Assembly (NCBI GenBank): GCA_001442985.1
Contig: LDYB01000025.1
Coordinates: 171,294 to 235,293 of the forward strand
Source: Armatimonadetes bacterium DC
GTDB lineage: Bacteria; Armatimonadota; Fimbriimonadia; Fimbriimonadales; GBS-DC
Length of the DNA: 64,000 nt
Direction of reading: 5' to 3'
A program made the translations under genes and the position numbers. The notes beneath the pieces were generated by a model that ran no database searches, was not told the origin of the DNA, and saw nothing but the letters and a program-made list of their open reading frames with translations. Numbering within the stretch: the stretch's first letter is position 1; each line of letters opens with the position of its first letter. Of this stretch, positions 16,782 through 24,641 are shown in pieces.

Positions 16782-17828
16782 TTACAACCCCACCGTGGTG
16801 TTCCACCAGACTGTGAGCGGTTGGAAGAGCATCCCCACCTGCTCGTCGGTGAGTTCCGCGGGCGCCTGCGCCACCACCTCACGGGGAATCTCCGCCGCGA
16901 AGACGGCGTTATCGCCTCCCGTGCTGGAGGGCACGAGAACGGTAATGACCACCCCTGTTGCGGTAGGGGATTGCTCAAAGAAGGCGCGCGCGGTTGCCAG
17001 CGCCTCCTGCATAATGCGGGGACGGGTTAACGCGCCTCCCTGCAGGCGGATGCGCACATGCCAGCGCTGGCTCAGCACATCGAAGGTACACCACACCGGC
17101 AACCCCTTGAGCTGCTGACTGAGAACCCGCGCCAGCCGCGCCTCCCCTTCGCTCATGCCGGTGGCAAGGTTGCCTGTTTCTACAGGCGGCGGGGGCACAC
17201 TCACGGGCGGTTGGGATTGTACAGGCTGGGAGGGCGGCGGCACCACGGCGCTTTCAGCAGGCTTCGGCGTGCTGGGCGTTTCGGACGCCTGTTGGGCTTG
17301 TTGAAGATTCCACCGCAAGCCCGCTACGAACGCCGCGACAATCAGAATCAGTGCCAGCAGCGAAAAGAGCGCGTAGACCCACACCTTCGGCGCGGGCGCG
17401 CGCACGGGCTGGGGTGTATCCGGCAACTCCACAGGGGGTGGGGGCGCCACCTGTGCCGCCCGCATGCTCCGCAGATTCATCAACTTCGCGCTGTAGACGG
17501 CATTATTCGGCGCCAGCTCCACCAGCAGCTCGTACCACTGGATGGCGTCGTCCAGCTTGCCCTGATCGGCGTAAATGTCGCCCAGAAGCGCGTGCGCCGT
17601 CTCGTTGCTGGGGAACCGGCGGAGAATGCTCAAGCAAATCTCTATCGCCTGCTCGTATTCACCCTTCATGCGCAGAAGGTTCGCCCGCGCGATTTCGGGG
17701 TAGACCTCGCGATCGGAGCCTTCCGCATACAAACTGTCCGTCGTATCTTCCCGAATGCGCGCGCCGCACTCCAGACAGAACACGCTCGTGTCTGGAATCT
17801 CGGCGAAGCACTTCGGACACACCGTCAT
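16782..17828 (-). CDS. Zinc-ribbon, TPR and single membrane-helix protein
   Basis: 348 residues from the ATG at 17828 (MTVCPKCFAEIP). A zinc ribbon (CPKC...CLECGARI) occupies 1-25. TPR repeats follow (YEQAIEICLSILRRFPSNE, GKLDDAIQWYELLVELAPNN), then a Pro-rich linker, one membrane helix (VYALFSLLALILIVAAFVAG), another Pro-rich linker and a C-terminal domain predicted outside. An upstream ATG at 17870 is also in frame, but GGGAGG lies just ahead of 17828, so I preferred the latter. Scaffold or assembly role is inference; no named family. Confidence 0.75.
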   Translation of the reverse strand: MTVCPKCFAEIPDTSVFCLECGARIREDTTDSLYAEGSDREVYPEIARANLLRMKGEYEQAIEICLSILRRFPSNETAHALLGDIYADQGKLDDAIQWYELLVELAPNNAVYSAKLMNLRSMRAAQVAPPPPVELPDTPQPVRAPAPKVWVYALFSLLALILIVAAFVAGLRWNLQQAQQASETPSTPKPAESAVVPPPSQPVQSQPPVSVPPPPVETGNLATGMSEGEARLARVLSQQLKGLPVWCTFDVLSQRWHVRIRLQGGALTRPRIMQEALATARAFFEQSPTATGVVITVLVPSSTGGDNAVFAAEIPREVVAQAPAELTDEQVGMLFQPLTVWWNTTVGL

Positions 17829-17844
17829 CTTCCGAACCTCCCGA

Positions 17845-17852
17845 AGCATACC
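17845..17852 (-). promoter_or_regulatory. -10 element GGTATGCT of the TPR gene
   Basis: TATGCT with 5' GG, 16 bases before the ATG at 17828, leaving space for the GGGAGG site. Supports the shorter start. Confidence 0.4.
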
Positions 17853-17918
17853 CTCATTATCGGCAGACATGGCTTTCCTGTGGACTCCCCGCTGTGGTGG
17901 CTGGATTATACCTCATCA

Positions 17919-17926
17919 GGTACACT
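17919..17926 (+). promoter_or_regulatory. -10 element GGTACACT of the M28 peptidase gene
   Basis: TACACT with 5' GG, ending 7 bases before the ATG at 17934. It shows that the open frame extending back to 17058 is only antisense read-through of the TPR gene. Confidence 0.6.
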
Positions 17927-17933
17927 ATTGCCT

Positions 17934-19508
17934 ATGAAACGCGGGCTAATGCTGGGATTAATCGCGCTTTGCTGGGGGCTGGCGTTCGCGGATCGCCCCA
18001 CATGGATGAATAGCGCCGAAACGATTACGCCGACGGACCTGCGCGCCCATCTGGAGTTTATCGCCTCCGATGCGCTGGAGGGGCGCGATACCCCCTCGCG
18101 CGGGCTGGAGCTGGCGGGCATGTATATCGTCTCCCACCTGCAACGCTGGGGGCTGAAGCCAGCAGGCGAGAACGGAACCTACTATCAAACGATGACCTAC
18201 CAGACCGCCACCGTGCAGACTGCCGAGAGCCGTATTGAGATTGGCGGACGCGCCTTCCGCTACGGCGAGGGGTTCGTCGCGCGGGCGGTGCCGCTGAACA
18301 CCACTGCCCGACTCGTTTATGTCGGCAACGGCTGGTCTAACCCCAGCAAAGGGATTGACCCCTACGAAGGGCTGGATTTGCAGGACGCAATTATGGTGGT
18401 GCATGCGGGCTATCCGAAGCCTGTGCAGGAGCTGGGGCTTGAGAAAGCACGCGAAGCAGGCTGGGTCAGCCCGGAGGAGAATGCTCTTAAGCACGGCGCG
18501 GTTGCCATCCTCCGAATTGACCCCAACGACATGGAGCGGATTGACCGCCTGGCGCGCTTCTGGAGCCAGCGCCGCGCGATTGTGGAACTGGAAGCGAACG
18601 CGCCCCCCGTGCCGTTGATTGTGCCCTCGCGGGAGCTGCTGAACCTCATTTTCGCGGGCGAAGCGCACTCTGCAGAAGAAATTATCCAGCGGGCGGAGAT
18701 GGGCGACCCCGTGCCTCCCTTCGCGCTCGGTCAGCGCAAGCAACTGAGCGTCAAGCTGGAGGTGCAGACCACCAGCGCCACCGCGCGCAGTGTGATTGCC
18801 TATGTGGAAGGTTCCGACCCTGTGCTGAAGCATGAGTTTGTGTCCATCGGGGCGCATCTGGATCATGTAGGCGTTGGGCGCGCCGATTCGCGCGGCGATA
18901 CGATTTACAACGGCGCGGATGATAACGGCTCAGGCTCTGTTGCCCTGCTGGAGCTTGCCGAAGCGCTCGCCACAGGTCCCCGACCCAAGCGCTCGGTGCT
19001 GTTCCTCTGGTACGCTGGGGAAGAGAAGGGCTTGCTCGGCTCGCGGCTCTTTACAGAGCGCCCCACCGTGCCGCTGGAGAACATTGTCGTGAACATCAAC
19101 ATCGATATGATTGGGCGGAGCCGCCAGCCCAACGACACGAACCCGCGCAACAAAGACCTCTCAGCGCCCGACGAGGTGTATGTGATTGGACCCCGCGTCG
19201 CCAGCCCCGACCTCGGCAAGGTGCTGGAACGGGTCAATAGCCAGTATCTGAACCTCAAGCTGAACCCGATGTACGACGACAAAAATCACCCGGAGCAGCT
19301 CTATTACCGGAGCGACCATGTGAACTTCGTGCGCAAGGGGATTCCCGCCATCTTCTTCTTCACAGGCTTACATGAAGACTATCACCGCCCTTCGGACCAC
19401 CCGGATAAGATAGACTACGAGAAGATGGCGCGCATCACCCGCACGATTTTAGGACTGTTGTGGGAGCTGGCGGACTCGTCCGAAAAGCCAGCGCGAGTGA
19501 GCCTATGA
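17934..19508 (+). CDS. Secreted M28-family zinc aminopeptidase
   Basis: 524 residues. Signal peptide (1-19, ending LAFA), a PA-like insert, then the M28 core. Zinc and catalytic motifs: GAHLDHVGVG (first His/Asp), NGADDNGSGSVALLELA (bridging Asp), YAGEEKGLLGS (Glu-Glu), NIDMIGR (Asp), and a late His in HEDYHRPSDHPDKI. Dizinc aminopeptidase of the aminopeptidase S/YwaD type, acting outside the cytoplasmic membrane on peptides. The cupin gene overlaps its stop by 4 bases. Confidence 0.93.
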   Translation: MKRGLMLGLIALCWGLAFADRPTWMNSAETITPTDLRAHLEFIASDALEGRDTPSRGLELAGMYIVSHLQRWGLKPAGENGTYYQTMTYQTATVQTAESRIEIGGRAFRYGEGFVARAVPLNTTARLVYVGNGWSNPSKGIDPYEGLDLQDAIMVVHAGYPKPVQELGLEKAREAGWVSPEENALKHGAVAILRIDPNDMERIDRLARFWSQRRAIVELEANAPPVPLIVPSRELLNLIFAGEAHSAEEIIQRAEMGDPVPPFALGQRKQLSVKLEVQTTSATARSVIAYVEGSDPVLKHEFVSIGAHLDHVGVGRADSRGDTIYNGADDNGSGSVALLELAEALATGPRPKRSVLFLWYAGEEKGLLGSRLFTERPTVPLENIVVNINIDMIGRSRQPNDTNPRNKDLSAPDEVYVIGPRVASPDLGKVLERVNSQYLNLKLNPMYDDKNHPEQLYYRSDHVNFVRKGIPAIFFFTGLHEDYHRPSDHPDKIDYEKMARITRTILGLLWELADSSEKPARVSL

Positions 19509-20017
19509 ACGAGTGGAAGGTAGAGGTTGCCAGCGAAGCGCTGCAGCAGGCGCTGGAACGGTTGCACATCCCGTTCGACGCCAGGGCGTTTCGCTGGCAG
19601 GGCTTGATGGCTCGCGAGTATAAAGAAAACGCGGGCACGGAGCGCGGGATGGGCTGGCGTCGGATTGTGCGCTTTGATCTGGGACGCCCGCCCCTCGTGC
19701 CTGCCCAGTTCGCCCTGCGCTACTTTGAGATTGAACCGGGCGGCTACTCCAGCCTGGAGAAGCACACGCATATTCACCTGGTGATTGCGGTGCGGGGCAG
19801 GGGCAAGGCGCTGGTGGGCGAGCGCGTGTTTGAGATGCGCCCGCTTGATATCGTCTATGTGCCGCCCGATGTGCCCCATCGCTGGCTGAACCCCTATGAG
19901 GAGCCGTTCGGGTTCCTCTGTGTGGTGGATGCGGAACGCGACCGCCCGCGCCCCGTCTCTGACGAAGAGTGGGAACGCCTCCGCGCCAACCCCGAAACCG
20001 CCGAGTGGGTGTTTTGA
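19505..20017 (+). CDS. Cupin-domain protein
   Basis: 170 residues starting at the ATGA overlap with the M28 stop. The cupin barrel has motif 1 as YSSLEKHTHIHLVIAVRGRG (metal-binding His pairs) and motif 2 as PLDIVYVPPDVPHRW. It ends with an acidic tail. Single-domain cupins bind a metal and act as isomerases, dioxygenases or sensors; no substrate is evident. Coupling to a peptidase suggests shared expression, not a demonstrated pathway. Confidence 0.88.
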   Translation: MNEWKVEVASEALQQALERLHIPFDARAFRWQGLMAREYKENAGTERGMGWRRIVRFDLGRPPLVPAQFALRYFEIEPGGYSSLEKHTHIHLVIAVRGRGKALVGERVFEMRPLDIVYVPPDVPHRWLNPYEEPFGFLCVVDAERDRPRPVSDEEWERLRANPETAEWVF

Positions 20018-20051
20018 AACGAAACGCCGTTCTCAAGCGTCTTATAAATGC

Positions 20052-20059
20052 GGTATAAT
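20052..20059 (+). promoter_or_regulatory. -10 element GGTATAAT of the Tyr-rich protein gene
   Basis: TATAAT with 5' GG, about 19 bases before the ATG at 20079, followed by a GAGGTGA ribosome site. Confidence 0.55.
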
Positions 20060-20078
20060 AAACTCAGAGGTGAGACCC

Positions 20079-21146
20079 ATGAAACGCTCTTTATGGCTCA
20101 TCGTCGCGCTGCTGGCGTGGAGCCTCGCTTCCGCCGATGATCTGGGGGGCTTGGTGCGCAAATCGGAAGGACGCGGCGGCAACAAACCCACCCCCAGCCA
20201 GAACAGCAACGACAACCGTTCCAACAACGCGCCCAGCAACAATAACGGTGGTGGCAGCGACGATTTGTTCCGCAAAAAGTCGCGCACTCAGCCCTCGCAA
20301 ACCAGCCCCAGTAACGCCCCACAGGAGCGCGGACGCTCCGACGGCATGGTGCTGCAGAACCCCAAAGCGGTGGAGATTAACAGCAAGCCCCTGCTGACCT
20401 ATCCCCAGCCCCAGAACCGCCCCGTGCCCATCGACGACCGCGGCTACTTGCCTGGCTTGGTGCGCCGCACAGAGGGCTTGGATTCCCGCCGCTGGAGCAA
20501 CGACAGGTTTATTATTATCAACCCATATCCCGACTATTACGGCGCGGAAACCTGGATCGAGTACCGTATTGGGAATATCCGCTTCTCGTATCGCTACTAT
20601 GTGATTCAGCCCGTGCCCTACCGTGTCTGCTACACGCCCTACTGGTACTATGATCCGTGTCCGCCGTTTATTCCAGTCTATCGGGTAATGTACCTGCCCC
20701 CGACGCGCGTGGTCTATGTGGAAGTGCCCGTCTATGTGGAAACGCCCTACTATCTGGATCGCACGCCGCGCAACCACGACGAGCGTCAGGCGATTCTGAG
20801 CGACCTGCGGGCGCTCTGGAAACTGCGCGACATTCAGTTCATCGAGCGCTATGTACGCCCCAACAGCTATATTGCGGTCTATCTGGAGGGGAAGTACGCC
20901 TATTCGCTCCCTGCCGAAGACTATCTGGAGATGACGCGCGACGCCCTGCGCGTGATTAAGACCGAAGAGATTAGCTTCTATCGCGTCACGAAGCGGGGCG
21001 AGAACCAGCTGGTGGTGCGGGGCGAGCATCGCTACATTGACGATGCCACGGGCATGCTGAAGGTGGTCTATGTATCGTACACCTTCGAGTATGCGGATGG
21101 GCGCTGGTATCTGAGCGAGGTCGGCTCGTCGGCGACGCGCCTGTAG
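20079..21146 (+). CDS. Secreted low-complexity, Tyr/Pro-rich protein
   Basis: 355 residues. Signal peptide (1-19, ending SLASA), then an Asn/Ser/Gly-rich disordered stretch (NSNDNRSNNAPSNNNGGGSD) with two copies of an LVRK/RxEG-type motif (GGLVRKSEG, PGLVRRTEG). A Tyr/Pro/Val-rich segment follows (YRYYVIQPVPYRV, VYVEVPVYVETPYYLD), then a folded C-terminal domain (RGEHRYIDDATGMLKVVYVS) resembling small NTF2/lipocalin-like modules. Unknown function, probably cell-surface. Start set by GAGGTGA and the upstream -10. Confidence 0.75.
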   Translation: MKRSLWLIVALLAWSLASADDLGGLVRKSEGRGGNKPTPSQNSNDNRSNNAPSNNNGGGSDDLFRKKSRTQPSQTSPSNAPQERGRSDGMVLQNPKAVEINSKPLLTYPQPQNRPVPIDDRGYLPGLVRRTEGLDSRRWSNDRFIIINPYPDYYGAETWIEYRIGNIRFSYRYYVIQPVPYRVCYTPYWYYDPCPPFIPVYRVMYLPPTRVVYVEVPVYVETPYYLDRTPRNHDERQAILSDLRALWKLRDIQFIERYVRPNSYIAVYLEGKYAYSLPAEDYLEMTRDALRVIKTEEISFYRVTKRGENQLVVRGEHRYIDDATGMLKVVYVSYTFEYADGRWYLSEVGSSATRL

Positions 21147-21149
21147 CGC

Positions 21150-21803
21150 TCATTCCACCTGTTTGGGGTATCCCAGAATGGGGCGCGCCAGGTTAATCGG
21201 GAACTGGCGCGCCTTCTGCTCATAGCGTGCCACGGCTTCCAGATAGCGCTTGCGCTCTACGGCGATCCGATTCTCGCTGCCGGCAATCTCGTCCATCAGG
21301 CGCGAGAGCATCCAGTCGTTGCGGAAGGCGGGGTCGCTCTGGAGCTGTAAAACGAGCGCTTGCGCCTGTTCGGGGTTGCTCTTGAGCGCCCGAATCAGGG
21401 CTTCCAGTTGCGCGCGCTGCTGGGCGCTCACCTGCTGGCTCAGGGCTTCCAGCCGCGGAATCAGCGACTCGCGCCGCTGGATGACATTTTCCACCTGCGC
21501 GCGGTAATAGCGCACTTCGCTCCATGCCCGGTTCAGCACCGAGTGGCTATAGAGCAGGTTCAGCAGAAACAGCCCCACCAGCACCCCTGTGGCGATGAGA
21601 ATCTGCATTCGGAGCCGCGCGCGGCGTGCCTGTGCTTCTTCCACGCGCCGAATCGCTTCGCGCAAATGCTGGGGGTCTACGCCCATCTCTTCGGCGCTGG
21701 CTTCCAGCACCGCCTGCGGAATGCCCGACTCGTGTTCCTGTTGCAGGCGTACCGCTTCCTGAATCACTTCCTGCGCTTTTTCGGGGTCCAGCCGTTTGTC
21801 CAT
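21150..21803 (-). CDS. LemA-like single-pass membrane protein
   Basis: 217 residues. A helical N-terminal part with heptad-like Glu/Gln runs (1-65) is followed by one membrane helix (ILIATGVLVGLFLLNLLY) and a LemA-type helical bundle: RAQVENVIQRRESLIPRLEA, then EIAGSENRIAVERKRYLEAV and RQFPINLARPILGYP. The last two match the G-x-E-N-R-I-x-x-x-R-x-x-Y and Q-F-P-x-N signatures of LemA. Its start lies 3 bases after the TPM gene, a pairing common for LemA and YgcG. Role in envelope integrity is inferred from family context. Confidence 0.8.
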   Translation of the reverse strand: MDKRLDPEKAQEVIQEAVRLQQEHESGIPQAVLEASAEEMGVDPQHLREAIRRVEEAQARRARLRMQILIATGVLVGLFLLNLLYSHSVLNRAWSEVRYYRAQVENVIQRRESLIPRLEALSQQVSAQQRAQLEALIRALKSNPEQAQALVLQLQSDPAFRNDWMLSRLMDEIAGSENRIAVERKRYLEAVARYEQKARQFPINLARPILGYPKQVE

Positions 21804-21806
21804 CGT

Positions 21807-22991
21807 TTACCAGCTCCTTCCTGCGCCGCCTCCGCCGGAGCTCCCGCCGCCGAAGCTCCCGCCCCCTGACGACCAGCCGCCACCCGATGACCAGCCTCCT
21901 GAACTGCTTCCCCCTGACCAGCCACCCCACGAGCCGCTCTGGGTTGTCGTGGAGCCAACCCACCAGTCGTCATCGTGCGTGCGCTTCGGCAGGACGCGCT
22001 CCTCTTCGTCGTGATAGCCGCAATTCGGGTTGAGACAGCGGCGCACTTCCACTTCCAACCCTGTTCGGGTGTAAGTGGGCGCTCGCACCAGCCGCGTGCT
22101 GGAGCGCAGGGTGTAGCCGCCGCACTTCGGACACTGCGAATAGGGGGTGAACCACGCCACTTTCGGGATAATCTCAAAGGTTTCGCACGGCTCACAGCGC
22201 CACACGAGATAGTTCACACTGCCGAGTTTCTCCTCTTTGCGCTGGAGGGCGTTCAGGAAGGCGTCATCTGCCTGTTCATCCAGCAAGCGCATCGGTTTGC
22301 CGCAGCTGGGGCATTTGGGCGGGCGCTCTCGTAGCAGGAACACGGCAACCGCAATTCCGCCTGCTCCCAGCAGCAAGAGCGTCATCACCAGCGCAGGAGT
22401 GATGGGCGAAGGCTCTTCAAACGGGTTTGAGGTGGGAGGCGCAAACGAGGGTGCGGGCTGGGCATAGGGGCGTGCAGGGGTTTCATAGGCTCCCGTCTGC
22501 TGGGCGGCGCGAATCGTTTCGGCTATGCGCTCCACGCCTGCAATAATCCCTCCAGCGTAATCACCCCGACGGAAGTGGGGGATAACCGCCTCATCCAGAA
22601 TCGCGCCCACCAGCCCGTCGGGCAGAATCGCTTCCATCCCGTAGCCCGTTTCCACTTCCACGCGCCGATCCTGAAGCGCCACCAGCATCAGCACGCCGTT
22701 ATCCGCGTCGCGCTTGCCCACGCCCCAGCGATTAAACAGTTCAGTGGCATACTCTTTGGGGGTGGCGCCCTGCGTTTTACGAATCACCACAACGGCTATC
22801 TCGGAGCCTGTTTCCTGTTCCAGCTGCGTGATAAGCGTATTGAGTTGCGCTTTCTGGGACTCGCTCAACACGCCTGCCATGTCCACCACCCAGCCCCCGT
22901 AGGTGGCGCGAGGGTTCGGAATCCGCTCTATCGGCTGCCCGAACCCCGTTATGAACCCCAAACACAGAAAGATAATCCCCAGCCACCGCAT
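21807..22991 (-). CDS. TPM-domain (YgcG-like) membrane protein with zinc ribbons and Gly/Ser-rich tail
   Basis: 394 residues from the ATG at 22991. Signal peptide (1-18), TPM_phosphatase domain (GGWVVDMAGVLSESQKAQLN, LVALQDRRVEVETGYGME), a membrane helix (LVMTLLLLGAGGIAVAVFLL), then zinc knuckles (CPSCGKPM, CEPCETF, CPKCGGYTL, CLNPNCGYH) and a Gly/Ser/Trp-rich tail. YgcG proteins usually end in such a Gly-rich tail, but the zinc part is an addition seen in only some members. The longer frame back to 23099 was rejected because a GGTATACT element lies just before 22991. Confidence 0.88.
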   Translation of the reverse strand: MRWLGIIFLCLGFITGFGQPIERIPNPRATYGGWVVDMAGVLSESQKAQLNTLITQLEQETGSEIAVVVIRKTQGATPKEYATELFNRWGVGKRDADNGVLMLVALQDRRVEVETGYGMEAILPDGLVGAILDEAVIPHFRRGDYAGGIIAGVERIAETIRAAQQTGAYETPARPYAQPAPSFAPPTSNPFEEPSPITPALVMTLLLLGAGGIAVAVFLLRERPPKCPSCGKPMRLLDEQADDAFLNALQRKEEKLGSVNYLVWRCEPCETFEIIPKVAWFTPYSQCPKCGGYTLRSSTRLVRAPTYTRTGLEVEVRRCLNPNCGYHDEEERVLPKRTHDDDWWVGSTTTQSGSWGGWSGGSSSGGWSSGGGWSSGGGSFGGGSSGGGGAGRSW

Positions 22992-22998
22992 CGGCAAG

Positions 22999-23006
22999 AG
23001 TATACC
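22999..23006 (-). promoter_or_regulatory. -10 element GGTATACT of the TPM gene
   Basis: TATACT with 5' GG, 7 bases before the ATG at 22991, in the short space after hepT. Confidence 0.6.
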
Positions 23007-23043
23007 GTATTGTTGGCGCCATCCCGTTTTCCCAGATGCGTTT

Positions 23044-23415
23044 CTACTGCTCTTCGTCGGAGCCGCCCCTGGATTCGCGTACCTCACGGAGTATTTCACT
23101 AACCGCCGCTTCCAGAGGAGTTAGGTCCTGCTGGATTACTTGCCAAACGCGACGGAGGTCTATGTGGAAGTAGCCGTGGATAAGCACATCACGCATGCCG
23201 GCGACACTCCGCCAGTCTATCTGAGGATACCGTTTGCGGAGGGGCGCTGGAATTTTCTTCACTGCTTCGCCGATGATTTCCAAGGCTCGCGAAACGGCAT
23301 AGACCTTCTCTATGTCGCTTTCAAACTGTTCGTAGGTGAGACCTTCTACGAAGCGTCGGGCATTCCGACTTGCTTGCAGAATATCCTGAAGGTACTCCTC
23401 AACGCTTCGCCTCAT
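23044..23415 (-). CDS. hepT: HepT-like toxin (DUF86)
   Basis: 123 residues, all-helical HEPN fold. The R-x4-H-x-Y motif is intact in GMRDVLIHGYFHID. HepT acts with the nucleotidyltransferase MntA: in described systems HepT is the toxin, and MntA silences it by polyadenylylating the Tyr of that motif. The ATG overlaps the mntA stop (ATGA). Full length. Confidence 0.92.
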   Translation of the reverse strand: MRRSVEEYLQDILQASRNARRFVEGLTYEQFESDIEKVYAVSRALEIIGEAVKKIPAPLRKRYPQIDWRSVAGMRDVLIHGYFHIDLRRVWQVIQQDLTPLEAAVSEILREVRESRGGSDEEQ

Positions 23416-23744
23416 ATGGACTCCGCTTCGCGAAGGATTCTTTCTCGCAAAGTAGGGCGCAGGGTCTGCTTTTCCACAAGGTCCACGCGGCGCCCCAGTT
23501 TATCGGACAGGAAATTGCGGAGCGAAATGAACTCCAGCAGGCTGACAGGGAAATCGGCGTCCTCAAACTCAACCAGCAAGTCGATATCGCTTCGCGCTCG
23601 CGCCTCACCGCGAACCACTGAGCCAAAAAGGGCTAACGAGCGCACTCGATAGACACGGCGCAGTTCAGGCATGAGCGCCCTCAAGAGGTTTTTGACGCTT
23701 TCTTTTTCCAGGGTAACAGCTTCTGCTCTGGATTTTTTGCGCAT
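23412..23744 (-). CDS. mntA: MntA-like minimal nucleotidyltransferase antitoxin
   Basis: 110 residues. The nucleotidyltransferase signature is complete: Gly-Ser, ten residues, then Asp-Ile-Asp in LFGSVVRGEARARSDIDLLV. It transfers AMP to the partner toxin in studied systems. First gene of the two-gene operon, with a GGTATAAT element about 17 bases upstream of the ATG. Confidence 0.92.
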   Translation of the reverse strand: MRKKSRAEAVTLEKESVKNLLRALMPELRRVYRVRSLALFGSVVRGEARARSDIDLLVEFEDADFPVSLLEFISLRNFLSDKLGRRVDLVEKQTLRPTLRERILREAESI

Positions 23745-23761
23745 CGCTTTCCCGAACAGGT

Positions 23762-23769
23762 ATTATACC
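23762..23769 (-). promoter_or_regulatory. -10 element GGTATAAT of the mntA-hepT pair
   Basis: TATAAT with 5' GG, 17 bases before the mntA ATG at 23744. Confidence 0.55.
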
Positions 23770-23838
23770 GAATCCCCCATGCAAACTTGACAGGATTTAC
23801 ACCAAACCCGTAAATCCCTCAGCCTTATAAGACCCCTT

Positions 23839-23853
23839 TGGCACGCAGGTTGC
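23839..23853 (+). promoter_or_regulatory. Sigma-54 promoter of second PEP-CTERM gene
   Basis: TGGCACGCAGGTTGC, a perfect TGGCAC-N5-TTGC. The invariant GG (23840-23841) and GC (23852-23853) are separated by exactly 10 bases. It lies 36 bases before the ATG at 23890, which has a GGGAGG ribosome site. RpoN control of PEP-CTERM genes is established in exosortase-carrying bacteria. Confidence 0.85.
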
Positions 23854-23889
23854 GAATTAGGGCAACATCCAGCAACGGGAGGTTGGTCT

Positions 23890-24576
23890 ATGAAGAGAAA
23901 AACACTACTCTGGAGTACGGCTCTGATGAGCCTGATGGGGATCAGCGGCATCGCTCACGCCAGTGATAACCAGTTCTACGCCGACAGGCTGCTGCTTCTG
24001 GGCACCATCACGCTCAAAATTACGCAGGTACAGCCTGCGATTAACACGCAGATCCTCTATGGCAGCAACACGCTGAATGTGAGAGCAGGGGAGTATCAGA
24101 TTGTGATTACCTCCTCCACACTGACAAACCCGATTCCTTTCCACTATGCCTACTGCGTAGACCTGGATCACTGGATGAGCCTGAATCAGAACTACACTTA
24201 TGAGGTCTGGCTGGCTCGCGGGCGTGCGGGCGCACTGCTTGCTCAGCGCGACTCGTTCCTGACAGGTTCCAGCCTGAACACGAAGGGAGCGGGCATCCAG
24301 CTGGCGATGTGGGAGATTGCCCATGACCACGCCTACGGGAACGCCGACAATCTGAACGCGGGCAACTTCAAGTATTCGGCGGACGCGACTGCCAAAGGCT
24401 ACGCGCAGACCCTACTTGCCAGCACCACCTCAGGGAGCGATTACTATTTCTACCTGCGTGCTACGGGCAGCGGCTCCATGCGCGGGCAGGATCTGGCGAT
24501 GGTTCCCGAACCGGGCGCGCTGATGGCGCTTGGCACAGGGCTGGTGGGGCTGCTCGCCCGACGCCGCAAGCGGTAA
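23890..24576 (+). CDS. PEP-CTERM sorting-domain protein under sigma-54 control
   Basis: 228 residues. Signal peptide (1-25, ending IAHA), a beta-rich body (VQPAINTQILYGSNTLNVRA, YCVDLDHWMSLNQNYTYEVW, a TQXA/thioester-like or adhesin style), then the sorting tail MVPEPGALMALGTG, hydrophobic helix, ARRRKR. Expected to be exported and handled by exosortase. The body contains AMWEIAHDHAYGNADNLN, seen in other PEP-CTERM proteins. Preceded by a perfect sigma-54 promoter and followed by a strong terminator. Confidence 0.93.
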   Translation: MKRKTLLWSTALMSLMGISGIAHASDNQFYADRLLLLGTITLKITQVQPAINTQILYGSNTLNVRAGEYQIVITSSTLTNPIPFHYAYCVDLDHWMSLNQNYTYEVWLARGRAGALLAQRDSFLTGSSLNTKGAGIQLAMWEIAHDHAYGNADNLNAGNFKYSADATAKGYAQTLLASTTSGSDYYFYLRATGSGSMRGQDLAMVPEPGALMALGTGLVGLLARRRKR

Positions 24577-24613
24577 ACGGCTCTTCAAAGGCGCATCATC
24601 ACTCCTTCCTTCT

Positions 24614-24634
24614 GGGGCAGGGCACACCTGCCCC
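24614..24634 (+). terminator. Bidirectional intrinsic terminator
   Basis: GGGGCAGG (24614-24621) pairs with CCTGCCCC (24627-24634), loop GCACA, followed by TTTATTTTT. It serves the PEP-CTERM gene and could also serve the convergent isomerase gene. Confidence 0.85.
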
Positions 24635-24641
24635 TTTATTT

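Noticed and set aside
17058..17933. Long N-terminal extension of the M28 peptidase frame
   Set aside because: Antisense to the TPR gene; signal peptide and -10 element place the start at 17934.
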